Notes under the pieces: generated by a model
The model's input: the letters and a program-made list of their open reading frames with translations, nothing else
The model's database searches: none
Told to the model about the DNA's origin: nothing
NCBI GenBank assembly: GCA_034509495.1
Contig: CM067522.1
Location: 17,530,928-17,594,927 of the forward strand
Source: Acestrorhynchus altus
Taxonomy: Eukaryota; Chordata; Actinopteri; Characiformes; Acestrorhynchidae
Length of the DNA: 64,000 nucleotides
Direction: 5' to 3'
In this document: positions 49,770 to 64,000 of the stretch, piece after piece
Numbering within the stretch: position 1 is the stretch's first letter
How the letters are laid out: the number at the start of each line of letters is the position of its first letter
Position numbers and translations under genes: made by a program

Positions 49770-50020
49770 TTATGCATGTGTCACACAGCTCCAGGGGCCT
49801 GGGGTTGTGGGTTTGACGCTCACTTTGAGGCGTCGGTGTGTTTCCCCCTACCTCTCAAAAATGCACAAGGTAGGTTAATTGCCCATACTTACTTGCCCCT
49901 AGGTATGTAGCACCCTGTCCTGGGGGTTTTCCTGCCTGATGATTCCAGATAGGCTGTGGATCCACTGTGACATTATTCAGGAAGAAGTGGATAAGGTAAT
50001 TACTGACTGACTGAAATGTG
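49770..50020 (+). mobile_element. tRNA-derived SINE
   Basis: CAGCTCCAGGGGCCTGGGGT, GTGGGTTTGACGCTC (B box), and a tail with CACCCTGTCCTGGGGG and GATTCCAGATAGGCTGTGGA, ending in GAAGTGGATAAGGTAATTAC. This is the layout of a very common fish SINE. Confidence 0.65.
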
Positions 50021-51336
50021 GTTTAGACCTGATTAGATTATAATTATGTGCACAGTCTGGCACTGCCAGGAATAGGAGTGTGTGTGTAATATACCAAAAT
50101 ACTTTAGAAAGTAATCAGAAACACTGATTTACACCTGGTTTATGCAAATTCCCTCTCAATGCAACAACTGGTTGTCAGCCTCTTCCTGTGCCGTGCTAAA
50201 GATGGTCGGTACCTCAAAATTTGCATTTTTACACGTCATCATGCATTTCTTCATTGGCAACCAGCACCAGCTTCGGCAGTCCACTCTGATGCGAAAATGA
50301 ATTTTAATTGTACTGGGAGGGCGTTTACACTGTGCATTTAAACATGTGGCTCAAATGCGTCTAAGACCACCTCCTGAAGTGTCTGTTTTAAATGTGTCTT
50401 TGCTGCATTTACACTTTTTATGTGGCTTGGTCTTTAGATATAATCCTGATACAAGATGGATTAAATGATCAGGTGTAAGGAGTTTCATTTAACATATTTG
50501 GATAATAAATAAGAACACATTCACAGTAATCGATATTTACAGACTGCCAGGGCACAGATTTATGTAAAAGAAAAGATAGCAATGTGCTGTGATCCAAAAA
50601 TCCAAGGATTTAAATGTTAAAAAATTGACCAGTGTTTCATTATTAAACAGTATTACTGTTTCTTTTTAAAAATGTCCAAAATTGGCCTGAACCCAACATT
50701 CGTAGTGTAAATATAACACAAATTAAAATCAAAATCAAATAAAAAACAAGTAATCGATGAAACTAAAATCGATGATCTGTTATATATTGCAATATTACAG
50801 AAATTATCACCAAATTTCTCCAGAAGTCTTCTCTCTCAGGTTGGAAGAAACATACCACAAAATGGGGTGAAACTTCCAAAACGTCTTTGATCTAAATATT
50901 TAAGTCTAATTAATTTTTTTTAAGGGACCTGTGTTTCATGATTATAGTATTTCTGTGTTTGAGTGTTGTTGTTTAATTGATTGAATAATGAAAAGAATGA
51001 ATTGATAAATACATTAAAAAATCTATTTAAAAAACGATTAATAAAAAAGAATTGATAAATAAAACATAATTAGTTGATATGTAAATAAATAACTATTAAT
51101 TAATAAAAAAAATAAAAATGACTAATAAGAAATTATTATGAATTAATAAATAAATCATTAATTCATTGATAAATAAATCATTAAAAAACAATGAATTAAT
51201 GAAACGGAAAATGATTAATAAATGATATGTAATATAAATGATAATTGATAAATTAATAATTGATTAAATGGTTAAAATAATTTGATTTGAAGAAAAAAAA
51301 CGTTATATTATTATATAACATCAAAATCAAACTGCA

Positions 51337-51415
51337 GATGAGGAGGAGCAGGAGGAGGAGGAGGAGGAGGAGAAGAAGGAGAAGGAGGAGGAGGAGGAGG
51401 AGGAGGATGGAGATT
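51337..51415. repeat. (GGA)n tract upstream of the hip1r promoter
   Basis: About 25 GGA units with GAA variants. Poly-Arg and poly-Leu open frames here are artefacts. Confidence 0.97.
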
Positions 51416-51429
51416 AAAAGTGACACCGT

Positions 51430-51724
51430 CAGCAGAGGTGGCGCATGTTCTGCAACACGGTTTCGGCTCGCCGACTTTTGTATGAAATGCGATTGACGTG
51501 GGTGCGTACATTTATTGACAATCGAGTCGCGCCTCGTCGAGACGGGCGCGAGCGCCAGGCGGGTATCGTACCCCGCTCGAGCGCGCTTCCACACAAAAGA
51601 CGACAGGCGGCGCGTTTCGCATCATATATGACGCTTAGCAGCACGGAGAACTGTTCGCACTGCTTCCCATCCTGGAGCTGAAGGCAGGAGCAGCACCTCC
51701 AGCCCGCGGTCCTCACACGGCAGC
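51430..51724 (+). promoter_or_regulatory. CpG-rich promoter and 5' leader of hip1r
   Basis: Base composition changes sharply from AT-rich (50900-51330) to CpG-dense between about 51430 and 51780. The GC-rich block ends in the first hip1r exon. No TATA box is visible, as expected of a CpG-island promoter. A GGA-repeat tract lies immediately upstream at 51337-51415. The exact start site is not determinable here. Confidence 0.55.

Positions 51725-64000
<12,276 letters not shown>

Larger units (their letters stand above)
43241..51430. other. Intergenic region between fut7 and hip1r
   Basis: About 8 kb with no recognisable host exon. It contains a monomer related to the 52-bp minisatellite, decayed DNA-transposon sequence (43990-44420), a roughly 80-bp tandem repeat (45185-45612), an ATT microsatellite, part of the palindromic DNA element (46938-47275), SINE-like pieces, a LINE endonuclease fragment on the minus strand, and AT-rich DNA at 50400-51300. 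In 45740-46930 and 49070-49770 I see nothing specific. Confidence 0.6.

Noticed and set aside
51253..51594. Frame with a long poly-Leu run, and overlapping poly-Arg and poly-Pro frames
   Set aside because: All three arise from the (GGA)n tract read in different frames.

Overview
The window is vertebrate nuclear DNA, and the repeats make it a teleost, probably an ostariophysan (characiform or catfish-like). It holds many long CA/GT, GA/CT and AT microsatellites, palindromic nonautonomous DNA transposons, decayed Tc1/mariner copies, tRNA-derived SINEs and LINE 3' ends. Coding sequence is split by GT-AG introns. There are no operons, prophages, CRISPR arrays or other prokaryotic features. Nearly all long open frames are translations of simple repeats or transposon debris.

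Three protein-coding genes can be supported. (1) abca2, minus strand: only its first coding exon, 22 codons at 33333-33398, was recognised. Positions 1-33332 are best read as its very large, repeat-filled first intron, because no second exon was recognised. (2) fut7, plus strand, 42206-43240: a complete, essentially single-exon GT10 alpha-1,3-fucosyltransferase of 344 aa, close in length to its mammalian counterpart. (3) hip1r, plus strand, from 51725 past the window end: six exons plus the first 3 bases of a seventh, coding the N-terminus and much of the ANTH domain. abca2 and fut7 are head to head. FUT7 and ABCA2 are also neighbours on human 9q34, which supports both calls.

Layout: 1-33.3 kb is abca2 intron 1 (inferred), with microsatellites, a 52-bp and a 46-bp minisatellite, several copies of a palindromic DNA element, and Tc1, SINE and LINE fragments. 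33.3-33.8 kb is abca2 exon 1 and a CpG-containing promoter area. 33.8-42.2 kb is intergenic. 42.2-43.2 kb is fut7. 43.2-51.4 kb is intergenic repeats. 51.4-51.8 kb is the CpG-rich hip1r promoter and exon 1. 51.8-60.45 kb is hip1r intron 1. 60.45-64 kb holds hip1r exons 2-6 and the start of exon 7.

The most notable observations are an apparent one-base frameshift in hip1r exon 1, the tiny hidden abca2 first exon, a 52-bp minisatellite with no length drift over about ten units, and arrays of a CCATAGCAACC motif resembling half X-boxes, one lying just upstream of fut7. I found no convincing new molecular system. The three genes act in unrelated pathways (lipid transport, selectin-ligand glycosylation, clathrin/actin endocytosis) and are linked by position, not function.
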